6,879 nt of DNA from an uncultured Oscillospiraceae bacterium (GCA_910585155.1 CAJUEC010000059.1:1-6879), one strand, 5' to 3'; shown: positions 1 through 6,477, counted from the stretch's first letter. Translations and numbers: made by a program. Notes: a model not told the origin generated them from the sequence alone.

Positions 1-171
1 GGCGGGCCCACCTTCTGGGAATACTTCTCGGTGCGGCACATGCTGATCCGCCGGGCCGCCGGGGACATCTCCTGGGTGAACCCGCTGATCTTCCAGATCA
101 TGCTGGTGTGCGCCATCGTGGTCGTCATTACCGGCGCGGTGGTGGAGCTCCGCCGCAGAAAAGAGACGTGA
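1..171 (+). CDS. C-terminal end of an unidentified integral membrane protein (5' end outside window)
   Basis: An open frame runs from the first base to a TGA at 169-171 and gives 56 residues. An amphipathic stretch with several Arg residues (around residues 12-18) and a D-I-S-W-V-N-P turn is followed by one hydrophobic segment at about residues 29-48. The tail is short and basic (ELRRRKET), which by the positive-inside rule points to the cytoplasm. GC-rich third positions match the genes downstream, and a strong terminator follows directly, so this is the true end of a gene and transcript. The family cannot be named from 56 residues. The last helix of a multi-pass transporter or a membrane acyltransferase would both fit, but that is speculation. 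Confidence 0.6.
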   Translation, partial: GGPTFWEYFSVRHMLIRRAAGDISWVNPLIFQIMLVCAIVVVITGAVVELRRRKET

Positions 172-173
172 CG

Positions 174-204
174 AGAGCGCCCGGCCTTTGGCCGGGCGCT
201 CTTT
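174..204 (+). terminator. Rho-independent terminator after the partial membrane-protein gene
   Basis: A perfect 13-bp GC-rich stem is formed by 174-186 and 190-202 with a TTT loop. The sequence then runs into a short T-rich stretch (TTTCTC). It starts 3 bases after the TGA at 171 and insulates the upstream gene from the mrnC promoter, which begins only about 15 bases later. Confidence 0.9.
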
Positions 205-218
205 CTCCCCCGTTGGGC

Positions 219-246
219 TTGCATTTCCCCAAGGATGTGGTATAAT
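219..246 (+). promoter_or_regulatory. Sigma-A promoter of the mrnC-rqcH-thioesterase operon
   Basis: The -35 hexamer TTGCAT lies at 219-224. A 16-base spacer separates it from a perfect -10, TATAAT, at 241-246. The -10 is preceded by TGG (238-240), so it has the extended TGn form. Transcription should begin near 253, leaving a leader of only about 27 bases before the mrnC start codon, too short for a riboswitch or attenuator. It is the only good promoter seen ahead of the three overlapping genes. Confidence 0.8.
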
Positions 247-279
247 TTTTGGGATATTCTCAGGATTGGAGAAATTCCC

Positions 280-693
280 ATGGATTACTTTCACCTGTCC
301 GCCGGACAGGACACCATCGGCCGCATCAGCGCCCTGGGGCTGGCCCATCTGGGGGACGGGGTGTACGAGCTGATGGTCCGCTCCTGGCTGTGCCTCCACG
401 GCAAGGCCACCAACGCAGGTCTGCACAAGGCCGCCGTCAAGTATGTGGCCGCCCCCGCCCAGGCTCGCCTGGTCCACGCCATCCTGCCCTTGCTCACCGA
501 GGAGGAGCAGGCCGTCTACCGCCGGGGCCGCAACAGCCACACCGCCGCCGTCCCCCGTGGGGCCAGCGTGGGGGAGTACCATGCCGCCACGGCGCTGGAG
601 TCCCTGTTCGGCTGGCTGTACCTGCGGGGGGAGACGGACCGGCTGAACGAATTGTTCGAGGCCATGATGGAGGAGGCCGCCCATGCCTTTTGA
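280..693 (+). CDS. mrnC: Mini-ribonuclease III (23S rRNA maturation nuclease)
   Basis: The 137-residue product has the size and motifs of Mini-III. This is a dimeric RNase III-type endonuclease without the double-stranded-RNA-binding domain, which in Bacillus trims the 23S rRNA precursor. The metal-binding signature is visible as H-L-G-D-G-V-Y-E, with Asp26 and Glu30. The conserved R-R-G-R-N block lies at 81-85, and the second acidic site is Glu107 in A-L-E-S-L-F-G-W-L-Y-L. The ATG at 280 is chosen because the in-frame ATG at 235 lies inside the promoter, upstream of the likely transcription start. The ribosome site before 280 is weak (TTGGAG, about 10 bases upstream). The 3' end overlaps rqcH by 11 bases and contains the rqcH ribosome binding site, so the two are probably translationally coupled. 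Identification is secure from motifs and length, although no database search was possible. Confidence 0.93.
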   Translation: MDYFHLSAGQDTIGRISALGLAHLGDGVYELMVRSWLCLHGKATNAGLHKAAVKYVAAPAQARLVHAILPLLTEEEQAVYRRGRNSHTAAVPRGASVGEYHAATALESLFGWLYLRGETDRLNELFEAMMEEAAHAF

Positions 694-2449
694 CGCTATC
701 TTTATGACCGCCTTAGCCGGAGAGCTGCGGGAAAAGCTCACCGGCGGCAAGGTGGATAAGCTCTACCAGCCCGCCCGGGACGAGGCGGTGCTCCACATGC
801 GGGCCGGGCGGGACAACGTGCGCCTGCTGCTGTCCGCCAGCCCCGCCCACCCCCGGGCCCAGCTCACCCGGGTGCCCCGGGAGAACCCGGAGACCCCCCC
901 CATGTTCTGCATGCTACTGCGCAAGCACTTCACCGGGGCCCGGCTGCTGGAGCTCACCCAGCCCTCCATGGAGCGGCTGCTGGACTTCCGCTTCGAGACC
1001 CTGGACGAGCTGGGCGACCGGGTGGAGCGCCGGCTGGTGCTGGAGTGCATCGGCCGCAAGTCCAACCTCATCATGCTGGACGGCACGGGGAGGATCACCG
1101 ACTGCATGCGCCGGGCAGACGGGGACCTGTCCGCCAAGCGCCCCGTGATGCCCGGGCTGTACTATCAGCTCCCCGAGCCCACCGGGCGGCTGGACCCCTC
1201 CGCCATGAGCCCCGAGGAGCTGCGGGCCTTCGTACTGGCAAACGCCCCCCAGGGGGACGGCCAGGACGGGTGGCTGCTGGACTCCTTCAACGGCCTGTCC
1301 CCCCTCATCGCCCGGGAGCTGGTGTTCCAGGGGGATGGGACCAGGGAGGGGCTGGCCCAGCGGCTGGAGCAGCTCATGGACCGGGTGCGGGCCGGGGACT
1401 ACACCCCCACGGTGCTGCTCCGGGACGGCAGGCCCATGGACTTCACCTTCATGCCGGTGCTCCAATACGGCCCCAAGGTGGAGCTGCGGCGCTACCCCGC
1501 CTTCTCCGCCCTGCTGGACGACTTCTACGAGCAGAAGGAGGCCCAGGAGCGGGTCAAGCAGCGGGGACAGGACTTCATCCGCTCCGTCACCCAGGCCCGC
1601 AACCGCACCGCCAAGAAGATCGCCAACCAGGAGGGCGACCTGGCCCGGACGGCGGACCGGGAGCGGCTGCGCCAGTTCGGCGACATCATCACCACCAACT
1701 TCTACCAGATGTCCAGGGGCCAGACCACCCTGCGGGCCCAGAATTATTACGACCCCCAGGCCGGGGACGTGGACATCCCCCTGGATCCCCTGCTCACCCC
1801 CCAGCAGAACGCCGCCAAGTACTACAAGGACTACAAAAAGGCCCAGAAGGCGGAGGAGATGCTCACCCTCCAGCTGGAGAAAAACCGGGTGGAGCTGGAC
1901 TACCTGGACAGCGTGCTCCAGATGATCACCCTCTCCGAGGGAGATAAGGACCTCCAGGAGATCCGCCAGGAGCTGATGGACAACGGCTACCTGAAGCAGC
2001 ACAAAAAGAAGATGACCGCCAAGGGCAAGGTAAAGCTGGTCCACGCCAAGCCCATGGAATTCCGCTCCTCCTCCGGGCTGACCATTCTGGTGGGAAAAAA
2101 CAACAGCCAGAACGACCGGCTCACCCTGAAGGACGCGGACAAGCGGGACCTGTGGCTCCACGCCCAGAAGCTCCACGGCTCCCACGTGATCCTCAAAACC
2201 GGCGGGGCGGAGCCGGACGAGGCATCCCTCACCGAGGCGGCCATGCTGGCGGCCTGGTTCTCCCAGGGCCGGGAGTCGGGCCAGGTGCCGGTGGACTACA
2301 CCCCCGTCAAGGTGGTGAAAAAGCCCGCCGGGGCCAAGCCGGGCTATGTGATCTACAACACCTACCGCACCCTGTACGTCACCCCCAGCGAGGAGGCCGT
2401 GCGGGCCCTGCGGGACGGAGCAAGGAAAGGAGGCCCCCGCCATGACTGA
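683..2449 (+). CDS. rqcH: RqcH, NFACT-family ribosome quality-control protein (FbpA-like)
   Basis: The 588-residue product is full length for bacterial RqcH. RqcH binds stalled 50S subunits carrying peptidyl-tRNA and directs untemplated alanine tailing, which marks the nascent chain for proteolysis. Older annotations call it fibronectin-binding protein. The NFACT-N domain begins M-P-F-D-A-I-F and contains the near-invariant P-P-M-F-C-M-L-L-R-K-H block (72-82). A helix-hairpin-helix-like region follows at about 180-270, then a long charged coiled coil at about 280-440. The NFACT-R domain occupies about 460-570, with G-L-T-I-L-V-G-K-N-N at 465-474 and D-L-W-L-H at 489-493. Compared from memory with Bacillus RqcH, the Asp97-Arg98 pair aligns without gaps to Glu97-Arg98 here. 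The ATG at 683 sits 6 bases after GGAGGAGG (669-676). The gene overlaps mrnC by 11 bases and the next gene by 8. There is no signal peptide, which argues for a cytosolic protein rather than an adhesin. Confidence 0.93.
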   Translation: MPFDAIFMTALAGELREKLTGGKVDKLYQPARDEAVLHMRAGRDNVRLLLSASPAHPRAQLTRVPRENPETPPMFCMLLRKHFTGARLLELTQPSMERLLDFRFETLDELGDRVERRLVLECIGRKSNLIMLDGTGRITDCMRRADGDLSAKRPVMPGLYYQLPEPTGRLDPSAMSPEELRAFVLANAPQGDGQDGWLLDSFNGLSPLIARELVFQGDGTREGLAQRLEQLMDRVRAGDYTPTVLLRDGRPMDFTFMPVLQYGPKVELRRYPAFSALLDDFYEQKEAQERVKQRGQDFIRSVTQARNRTAKKIANQEGDLARTADRERLRQFGDIITTNFYQMSRGQTTLRAQNYYDPQAGDVDIPLDPLLTPQQNAAKYYKDYKKAQKAEEMLTLQLEKNRVELDYLDSVLQMITLSEGDKDLQEIRQELMDNGYLKQHKKKMTAKGKVKLVHAKPMEFRSSSGLTILVGKNNSQNDRLTLKDADKRDLWLHAQKLHGSHVILKTGGAEPDEASLTEAAMLAAWFSQGRESGQVPVDYTPVKVVKKPAGAKPGYVIYNTYRTLYVTPSEEAVRALRDGARKGGPRHD

Positions 2450-2894
2450 GCTGATGACCTGCGAGGAGCTGTTCCAGCAGGCGGCGGCCTTTATGGCCCA
2501 GTGCGGCGCGTCCGGGGTCCGCGCCTGGCACAACCCGGTTCAGGACCTGTCTCTGGTCCCCTGCGGCGGGCCGGACGGAACCCTCACCTTTGCCTGCCGC
2601 ACTACCCCCGAGATGGCCAACATCATCGGCATCGTCCACGGCGGCGTCACCGCCTCCCTGGTGGACACCTGCATGGGCATCGTCTGCGGCTGCCAGGCGG
2701 GCTGCGTTACCCCCACCATCTCCATGACGGTGAATTACGCCCAGCCCGTCCCTCTGGACGCCGTGATCCATGTGCGGACCCACATCATCCGCTGCGGCGC
2801 CACCTCCGGCCAGATGTGGGCGGAGGTATTCCTCGCGGACGACCCGGACCACATCCTGGTCACCGCCACCGGGATCTACTCCACCAAGCGCTGA
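2442..2894 (+). CDS. PaaI-like hotdog-fold thioesterase (acyl-CoA thioesterase family)
   Basis: The 150-residue product has the size of a single hotdog domain. The family signature is clear: N-I-I-G-I-V-H-G-G-V at 60-69, with His66-Gly67-Gly68, followed by A-S-L-V-D-T at 71-76. Asp75 is at the position where PaaI/YdiI-type enzymes carry an acidic catalytic residue. Later strands (T-I-S-M-T-V-N-Y, then the V-T-A-T-G-I-Y end) fit the fold. Such proteins hydrolyse acyl-CoA or aryl-CoA thioesters, usually as dimers or tetramers in the cytosol. The substrate cannot be inferred here. The start is well supported by AAAGGAGG at 2426-2433, 8 bases before the ATG, and by the 8-base overlap with rqcH. 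It is the last gene of the operon, and its link to the two ribosome-related genes may be only co-transcription. The several Cys residues have no visible metal motif. Confidence 0.85.
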   Translation: MTELMTCEELFQQAAAFMAQCGASGVRAWHNPVQDLSLVPCGGPDGTLTFACRTTPEMANIIGIVHGGVTASLVDTCMGIVCGCQAGCVTPTISMTVNYAQPVPLDAVIHVRTHIIRCGATSGQMWAEVFLADDPDHILVTATGIYSTKR

Positions 2895-2938
2895 GCGCCC
2901 CGGCAGCCGGCCTTTCTCCGCAAGCGAGTGGTGGTTTA

Positions 2939-3100
2939 GAACCTGTATCCACAACCTCAATTCACCATCTGACCGGGCCTTTTCCCGTCATGCGGCGTTG
3001 AATTTTCTTGAAATAAACACAATTATTCCTGCGAAAATTCGCCTTGCCTGACGGGAAAATCCCTCGGCCATCCGGCGATTTCGGCTGTGAATACAGGTTC
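2939..3100. mobile_element. MITE-like palindromic element, 162 bp, with TTA direct repeats
   Basis: The ends GAACCTGTAT (2939-2948) and ATACAGGTTC (3091-3100) are perfect inverted repeats. They are flanked on both sides by TTA (2936-2938 and 3101-3103), consistent with a 3-bp target duplication. Inside, a second exact inverted pair exists: TTTTCCCGTCA (from 2980) against TGACGGGAAAA. The first 53 bases of the two arms, counted from the A at 2938, align without gaps at 36 positions. The centre is AT-rich and contains the inverted pair GAATTTTC/GAAAATTC. No plausible gene lies inside. The TNA-type duplication and GA-CCTG-like ends recall the IS1031 group of the IS5 family, so a non-autonomous derivative mobilised by such a transposase is likely. 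The family assignment is inference from memory. The element sits between the thioesterase stop codon and the shared terminator. Confidence 0.75.
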
Positions 3101-3110
3101 TTAAACATGA

Positions 3111-3148
3111 AACGCCGCCCCGGGCAGTGCCCGGGGCGGCGTTCTTTT
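3111..3148. terminator. Strong, probably bidirectional terminator between convergent transcripts
   Basis: A perfect 15-bp stem is formed by 3111-3125 and 3129-3143 around an AGT loop. On the plus strand it runs into TTCTTTTA, a usable U-tract for the mrnC-rqcH-thioesterase operon. On the minus strand it begins 3 bases beyond the pullulanase stop codon (3147-3149), and the following sequence TTTCATGTTT is only moderately U-rich. It probably serves both operons, more efficiently on the plus strand. A MITE now separates it from the thioesterase gene. Confidence 0.88.
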
Positions 3149-5072
3149 ACCCCTGCCTCATCAGCAGCATCCCGCTGCGGGGGTGCACCGTCACCCAGTT
3201 GCCGTGGGAGATGAGGGGGCGGTGCTGGTCCGCGTTCGCCCCGTCCGCCCGGATGGTCCACCGGCCGGAGGGCATCTGGACGGCGTAGTCGTGGCAGGTG
3301 GCGTTGTAGGCCACGAACAGCCGCTCCCCGCAGGGGCCGCCCTCCGCCACCTGGAAGGACACCACCCCCTCCTGGTAGACCTTGGCCTCCACAATCCGCT
3401 CCCCCGCCCGGGCGCTCTTGTCGCACAGGCCGGGCAGGGACTTGCGCAGGCGGATCAGCTGGCGGTAGTAGTCCGTCAGCTCCCCGAAGCACCACGCCCG
3501 GTGCCAGTCCAGCTTGTTCACCTCCGGGGAGGATTGGTAGCTGTTGTGGTCCCCCAGCTTGGTGCGGCCAAACTCCTCCCCCGCCTGAAGGAACAGGTTC
3601 CCCTGGCAGGTGAAGCAGATGAAGGCCGCCAGCCTGTTCTGGGCCAGCAGCTCCGCCCGGGGCGCGGCATAGTCCAGCGTTCCCCCGGCGCACAGCACCA
3701 GCTTATCCCAGAGGGTGTAGTTGTCGTGGGCGGACACGTAGTTGATGATCTGAGAGCAGGCCCGGGGCTGAAAGTCCCCCACGCCCCCCATCCAGCCGGA
3801 GACGGCGCCCAGGACGGTCTCCCCCAGGCCCAAGCCCCCGTTGACAAAGCCGGGCTGCTCACAGTGGAAGCAGTCGCCCTTGATGGCGTCCCGGGTGGTG
3901 TCGCAGAAAAAGCCCACGCCCGGGTCCAGCTGGCCGGCGTTCCCCTTCATGGCCGACAGGTCCCCCGGCTCCATGGGGGAATCCCCCGCCCGCCAGGGCT
4001 CGCCGTACACCAGCTTCTCCCCCGGCCCAAAGGTCTTGTCCAGCGTCCGCCGGATGCGGTTCATCAGCTCCACCGTCAGCAGGCCCATCAGGTCAAATCG
4101 GAAGCCGTCCACATGGTATTCCCTGGCCCAGTACATCACCGAGTGGAGGATGTAGTTATCCACCATGGCCCGGCCCACCGCAATGTCGTTGCCGCAGCCC
4201 GAGCCGTTGGACAGCGAGCCGTCCGCCCAGCGGCGGTAGTAGTACCCCGGGGCGGACCGCTCCAGCCAGGAGTCGGCCTGGTGGGTGTGGTTGTACACCA
4301 CATCCATCACCACCCGCATACCGTTCTGGTGGAGGGCCTGAATCATCTCCTTGCACTCCCGGATCCGGACCGCCCCGTCCGAGGGGTCGGAGGCGTAGCT
4401 GCCCTCGGGCACGTTGTAGTTCAGGGGGTCGTAGCCCCAGTTGAACTGCCCCGGGTCCCCCCCCTCGTCCACCGAGCCGAAGTCGAAGATGGGCAGCAGC
4501 TGCACGTGGGTGACCCCCAGGCCCGTCAGATGCTCCATGCACGCCGGCAGGCGGCCCGCCTCATCCCGCCAGGAGAAGGCCTTGAATTTCCCCCGGTACT
4601 CCTCCGGCACGCCGCTGTCCGGGTCGTGGGAGAAGTCCTTCACGTGGAGCTCGTAGATGATATTTTCCGGCTGGACGGGGGGCGGACAGTCCTCCTCAAA
4701 CCCCGCCGGGTCGGTGCGGGACAGGTCCACCGCCATGCTCCGCGCCCCGTTGCGGCCGCAGGCCGCGGCATAGGGGTCCGCGGTGCACAGACTTCCCCCC
4801 GCCGTCTCCACCCTATAGTCATAGTAGACGCCGTGGAGGTCCCCCTCCACCGCCGCGCTCCACACGCCCCGCACGCCCAGCTCCAGGTCTCTGCGGTCAT
4901 AGGCGGGGCCGGCATCGTCCTGATATAAAAACAGCTCCACCCGGACGGCCTCCGGGCTCCACAGCTTGAACACCGTCCTGTGCGGCGTACAGATGGAGCC
5001 TAGATCACAGCCGTCGTAGGCGTACCAGTGGTCGAATTCCTTGTCATAGCCCTGCGTATTGTCCTTGTCCAC
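3147..5072 (-). CDS. pulA: Type I pullulanase / glycogen debranching enzyme (GH13)
   Basis: The 641-residue product hydrolyses alpha-1,6 branch links in pullulan, glycogen or limit dextrins. A CBM48-like N-terminal domain (about 20-120, including V-F-K-L-W-S-P) precedes the GH13 barrel. The type I pullulanase hallmark is present as F-N-W-G-Y-D-P at 210-216. Region I is D-V-V-Y-N-H (257-262). Region II is D-G-F-R-F-D-L with nucleophile Asp327. Region III is Y-G-E-P-W with acid/base Glu358. Region IV is S-A-H-D-N with His449 and Asp450. All catalytic residues are intact. There is no signal peptide or sorting signal, so the enzyme is cytoplasmic and would act on stored glycogen or imported maltodextrins. 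The start is GTG at 5072, about 5-7 bases after GGGGAA, with no better in-frame start nearby. The gene has its own promoter and stands alone here, without glg or mal neighbours. Confidence 0.93.
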   Translation of the reverse strand: MDKDNTQGYDKEFDHWYAYDGCDLGSICTPHRTVFKLWSPEAVRVELFLYQDDAGPAYDRRDLELGVRGVWSAAVEGDLHGVYYDYRVETAGGSLCTADPYAAACGRNGARSMAVDLSRTDPAGFEEDCPPPVQPENIIYELHVKDFSHDPDSGVPEEYRGKFKAFSWRDEAGRLPACMEHLTGLGVTHVQLLPIFDFGSVDEGGDPGQFNWGYDPLNYNVPEGSYASDPSDGAVRIRECKEMIQALHQNGMRVVMDVVYNHTHQADSWLERSAPGYYYRRWADGSLSNGSGCGNDIAVGRAMVDNYILHSVMYWAREYHVDGFRFDLMGLLTVELMNRIRRTLDKTFGPGEKLVYGEPWRAGDSPMEPGDLSAMKGNAGQLDPGVGFFCDTTRDAIKGDCFHCEQPGFVNGGLGLGETVLGAVSGWMGGVGDFQPRACSQIINYVSAHDNYTLWDKLVLCAGGTLDYAAPRAELLAQNRLAAFICFTCQGNLFLQAGEEFGRTKLGDHNSYQSSPEVNKLDWHRAWCFGELTDYYRQLIRLRKSLPGLCDKSARAGERIVEAKVYQEGVVSFQVAEGGPCGERLFVAYNATCHDYAVQMPSGRWTIRADGANADQHRPLISHGNWVTVHPRSGMLLMRQG

Positions 5073-5090
5073 ACAAATTCCCCATTGCCT

Positions 5091-5100
5091 CAGCTTATTT
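5091..5100 (-). repeat. Direct repeat copy 2, AAATAAGCTG, in the pulA leader
   Basis: On the minus strand AAATAAGCTG is found here, about 19 bases ahead of the pulA start codon, and again at 5135-5144, exactly 44 bases upstream. Both lie inside or at the start of the transcribed leader. The spacing is close to four helical turns, which would suit two operator half-sites. A 10-base match in an AT-rich leader could also be chance. Confidence 0.35.
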
Positions 5101-5134
5101 GCCGGAGCAGCGCGGTACTTTATTCCAGCCCTTC

Positions 5135-5144
5135 CAGCTTATTT
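5135..5144 (-). repeat. Direct repeat copy 1, AAATAAGCTG, at the pulA transcription start
   Basis: This copy directly abuts the -10 hexamer (5145-5150), covering the expected transcription start. A protein bound here would block initiation. It pairs with the identical copy at 5091-5100. No regulator is identified, and the functional reading is inference from position. Confidence 0.35.
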
Positions 5145-5173
5145 ACTATAAGCGTTTTCCTGGCCCATGTCAA
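5145..5173 (-). promoter_or_regulatory. Sigma-A promoter of pulA
   Basis: Reading the minus strand, a perfect -35 TTGACA (5168-5173) is followed by the optimal 17-base spacer and -10 TATAGT (5145-5150). The sequence upstream of the -35 is AT-rich with A and T runs, as in an UP element. Transcription should begin near 5138, giving a leader of about 66 bases. The promoter is strong on sequence alone, so pulA does not depend on the upstream hydrolase transcript. Confidence 0.85.
5147..5161 (-). promoter_or_regulatory. Possible CcpA (cre) site overlapping the pulA -10 region
   Basis: On the minus strand AGGAAAACGCTTATA matches the catabolite-response consensus WTGNAANCGNWNNCW at all fixed positions except two (T2 is G, C14 is T). 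The central CG and the AA before it are intact. It overlaps the -10 hexamer and spacer, a classic repression position, and pullulanase is a typical carbon-catabolite target. With two mismatches the site is only a candidate. Confidence 0.3.
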
Positions 5174-5260
5174 CTAAAAATATTCTATTTCTCATCTTTT
5201 TACCGTTTTAGACAGATTCCTTCCGTCTGACAGACCAGATCTGGGTTTTTTGATTTCCAA

Positions 5261-6217
5261 TTATTCCTGTTTATCCATATGCTTCCTCAGGAAGCCCTCC
5301 ACCGCCCCCCAGTACAGCTTCTGATCGGTTCCCACCGCCTGGGCGTGGCCCGCCCCGGGGACCCACAGAAAGCTTTTGGGACAGCGGGCCGCCTGATACA
5401 GCCGGCCCATCATGGCGGCGGGGACAAAGCGGTCCTCCACCCCGTGGATAAAAAGGGTCGGCGTCTTGGACTGGGCCGCCGCCCGGATGGGCGCGGCGTC
5501 CCGCAGGTCAAAGCCCGCCCGGCGCAGCGCCGCCTTGCGCAGGGCGGCAAACAGCAGCCCCTGCGGCAGAGGCAGCCCGGCAGGCCTGTCCACCCAGTTG
5601 TTCAGCATGTGGCGCATCTCCGCCTCAATGGTGGTGTAGGCGCAGTCGGACACCGCCGCCTTCACCTGCCGGGGCAGCGCCCCGCCAGTGGCCATGAGCA
5701 CGCTGGCCGCCCCCATGGACACCCCGTGGAGGACAATCTCCGCCTCCGGGTCCCGGCGGACGATATAGTTGCACCAGCCCACCAGGTCCAGCCGCTCGTC
5801 ATAGCCCCAGCCCACGTAGTCCCCCTCGCTCCTGCCGTGGCCCCGCTGGTCGGGCAGCAGCACGTTCCAGCCCCGGTCATGGTAGCCCTTTGCAATGGCC
5901 CCCATGGCCTCGTAGGTGTCGCAATAGCCGTGGACGCACACCGCCCAGCGGTGGCAGTCCGCCGCCCCCGGGACCACCGCCGCCCACAGCAGCAGCCCGT
6001 CCAGGGCCTGTATGCCCGCCTCCCGGAAGCCCTCCCTCCGGCGGGCCCAGGCCCGGCCCTCCTCCTGCACCGGGTTGGCCTCCTTCTCCTGGGGGCCCCG
6101 GGCCCGGGGGAGCATGCACTGGCCGTACAGATAATTGCCCAGGGCGGTCCAGCCCCCCGCCGCCCCGGCGCCTGCCGCGGCCAGGCCCAGCAGGCCAAAG
6201 GTCGTCTTCTTCTTCAT
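5261..6217 (-). CDS. Alpha/beta-hydrolase with N-terminal membrane anchor or signal
   Basis: The 318-residue product has the complete serine-hydrolase triad of the alpha/beta fold. The nucleophile elbow is G-V-S-M-G (165-169, Ser167), the acid is Asp262 in G-V-E-D-R-F-V-P, and the base is His291 in G-A-G-H-A. H-G-Y at 96-98 fits the oxyanion-hole position. D-Q-R-G-H-G-R-S-E-G at 123-132 is typical of the Bacillus YqkD-like hydrolase group. The N-terminus M-K-K-K followed by a hydrophobic Gly/Ala-rich stretch (about 7-26) looks like a signal anchor. No lipobox is visible, so the enzyme is probably tethered to the outer face of the membrane. The start at 6217 is supported by GGGAGG 5 bases upstream and by a promoter. 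Esterase or peptidase activity is possible, but the substrate cannot be told. It faces the same way as pulA, 188 bases upstream of it, with no clear terminator between. Confidence 0.85.
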   Translation of the reverse strand: MKKKTTFGLLGLAAAGAGAAGGWTALGNYLYGQCMLPRARGPQEKEANPVQEEGRAWARRREGFREAGIQALDGLLLWAAVVPGAADCHRWAVCVHGYCDTYEAMGAIAKGYHDRGWNVLLPDQRGHGRSEGDYVGWGYDERLDLVGWCNYIVRRDPEAEIVLHGVSMGAASVLMATGGALPRQVKAAVSDCAYTTIEAEMRHMLNNWVDRPAGLPLPQGLLFAALRKAALRRAGFDLRDAAPIRAAAQSKTPTLFIHGVEDRFVPAAMMGRLYQAARCPKSFLWVPGAGHAQAVGTDQKLYWGAVEGFLRKHMDKQE

Positions 6218-6266
6218 GACAGCCTCCCATCACGGTCCTCCCGGCGGACCTTTTTTCACGGACACT

Positions 6267-6296
6267 ATCATACCCCCGGCGGATACGGGAAGTCAA
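6267..6296 (-). promoter_or_regulatory. Sigma-A promoter of the alpha/beta-hydrolase gene
   Basis: On the minus strand a -35 TTGACT (6291-6296) is followed by an 18-base spacer and -10 TATGAT (6267-6272). Transcription should start near 6260, leaving a leader of about 42 bases that includes the ribosome site GGGAGG. The leader contains a T/A run but no obvious regulatory hairpin. Confidence 0.7.
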
Positions 6297-6422
6297 CGGG
6301 CATTGTGTGAACCCTTTGTAAATCCTTTCCTCCCGCCGGGGGCCGTGCAACCCGTCCCAAGGTACGGTCCGTTTTTTGGGTCCTTCTCGAAAAATCGTTT
6401 GAGAAAATCCTTCACCGTGTAC

Positions 6423-6451
6423 TTGACATCTCTGCCGAAACGTGGTATCTT
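6423..6451 (+). promoter_or_regulatory. Strong plus-strand promoter ahead of the small ORF
   Basis: A perfect -35 TTGACA (6423-6428), a 17-base spacer and -10 TATCTT (6446-6451) are present. The -10 has an extended TGG just before it (6443-6445). Transcription should start near 6458. It is one of the best promoters in the window, yet no sizeable gene follows on this strand. The downstream sequence holds a LexA-like palindrome, a strong ribosome site and a 32-codon ORF before running into hairpins and the opposing tRNA genes. Confidence 0.7.
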
Positions 6452-6463
6452 AGGGGACGAGTT

Positions 6464-6477
6464 CGAACAGTGGTTTC
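6464..6477 (+). promoter_or_regulatory. Possible LexA (SOS) box just downstream of the 6423 promoter
   Basis: The 14 bases read CGAAC-AGTG-GTTTC. The Gram-positive LexA/DinR consensus recalled from Bacillus work is CGAAC-RNRY-GTTYC, so both five-base arms match and the mismatches are two positions of the central four. The site begins about 6 bases after the expected transcription start, where a repressor would block the promoter. An overlapping palindrome GTTCGAAC lies at 6461-6468. No other SOS gene is visible in the window, and a single site could be chance. Confidence 0.4.

Noticed and set aside
235..279. Upstream in-frame ATG for mrnC at 235
   Set aside because: It lies before the TATAAT at 241-246 and so is not in the likely transcript; the family N-terminus also fits the 280 start.
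914..2533. A 539-residue minus-strand open frame opposite rqcH
   Set aside because: Its sequence is Gly/Leu/Val/His-rich low-complexity typical of the antisense of a GC3-rich gene. It has no ribosome site or domain, and the plus strand encodes unmistakable RqcH.
2895..2937. Short CCGG-CAG-CCGG hairpin with a few Ts after the thioesterase gene
   Set aside because: A 4-bp stem is too weak to call a terminator; the strong one is at 3111-3148.
3183..4928. A 581-residue plus-strand open frame opposite pulA
   Set aside because: It is an antisense shadow rich in Val, His, Pro and Gly. All GH13 catalytic motifs are on the minus strand in order.
5235..5251. CCAGATCTGG palindrome followed by a run of T on the plus strand
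   Set aside because: It looks terminator-like, but the palindrome leaves almost no loop-forming stem and there is no plus-strand gene upstream for it to serve. On the minus strand, where the hydrolase is transcribed, there is no T-run.
5279..6310. A 343-residue plus-strand open frame opposite the hydrolase
   Set aside because: It is Pro/Arg/Gln-rich with no recognisable motif, while the minus strand has a full serine-hydrolase triad, ribosome site and promoter.
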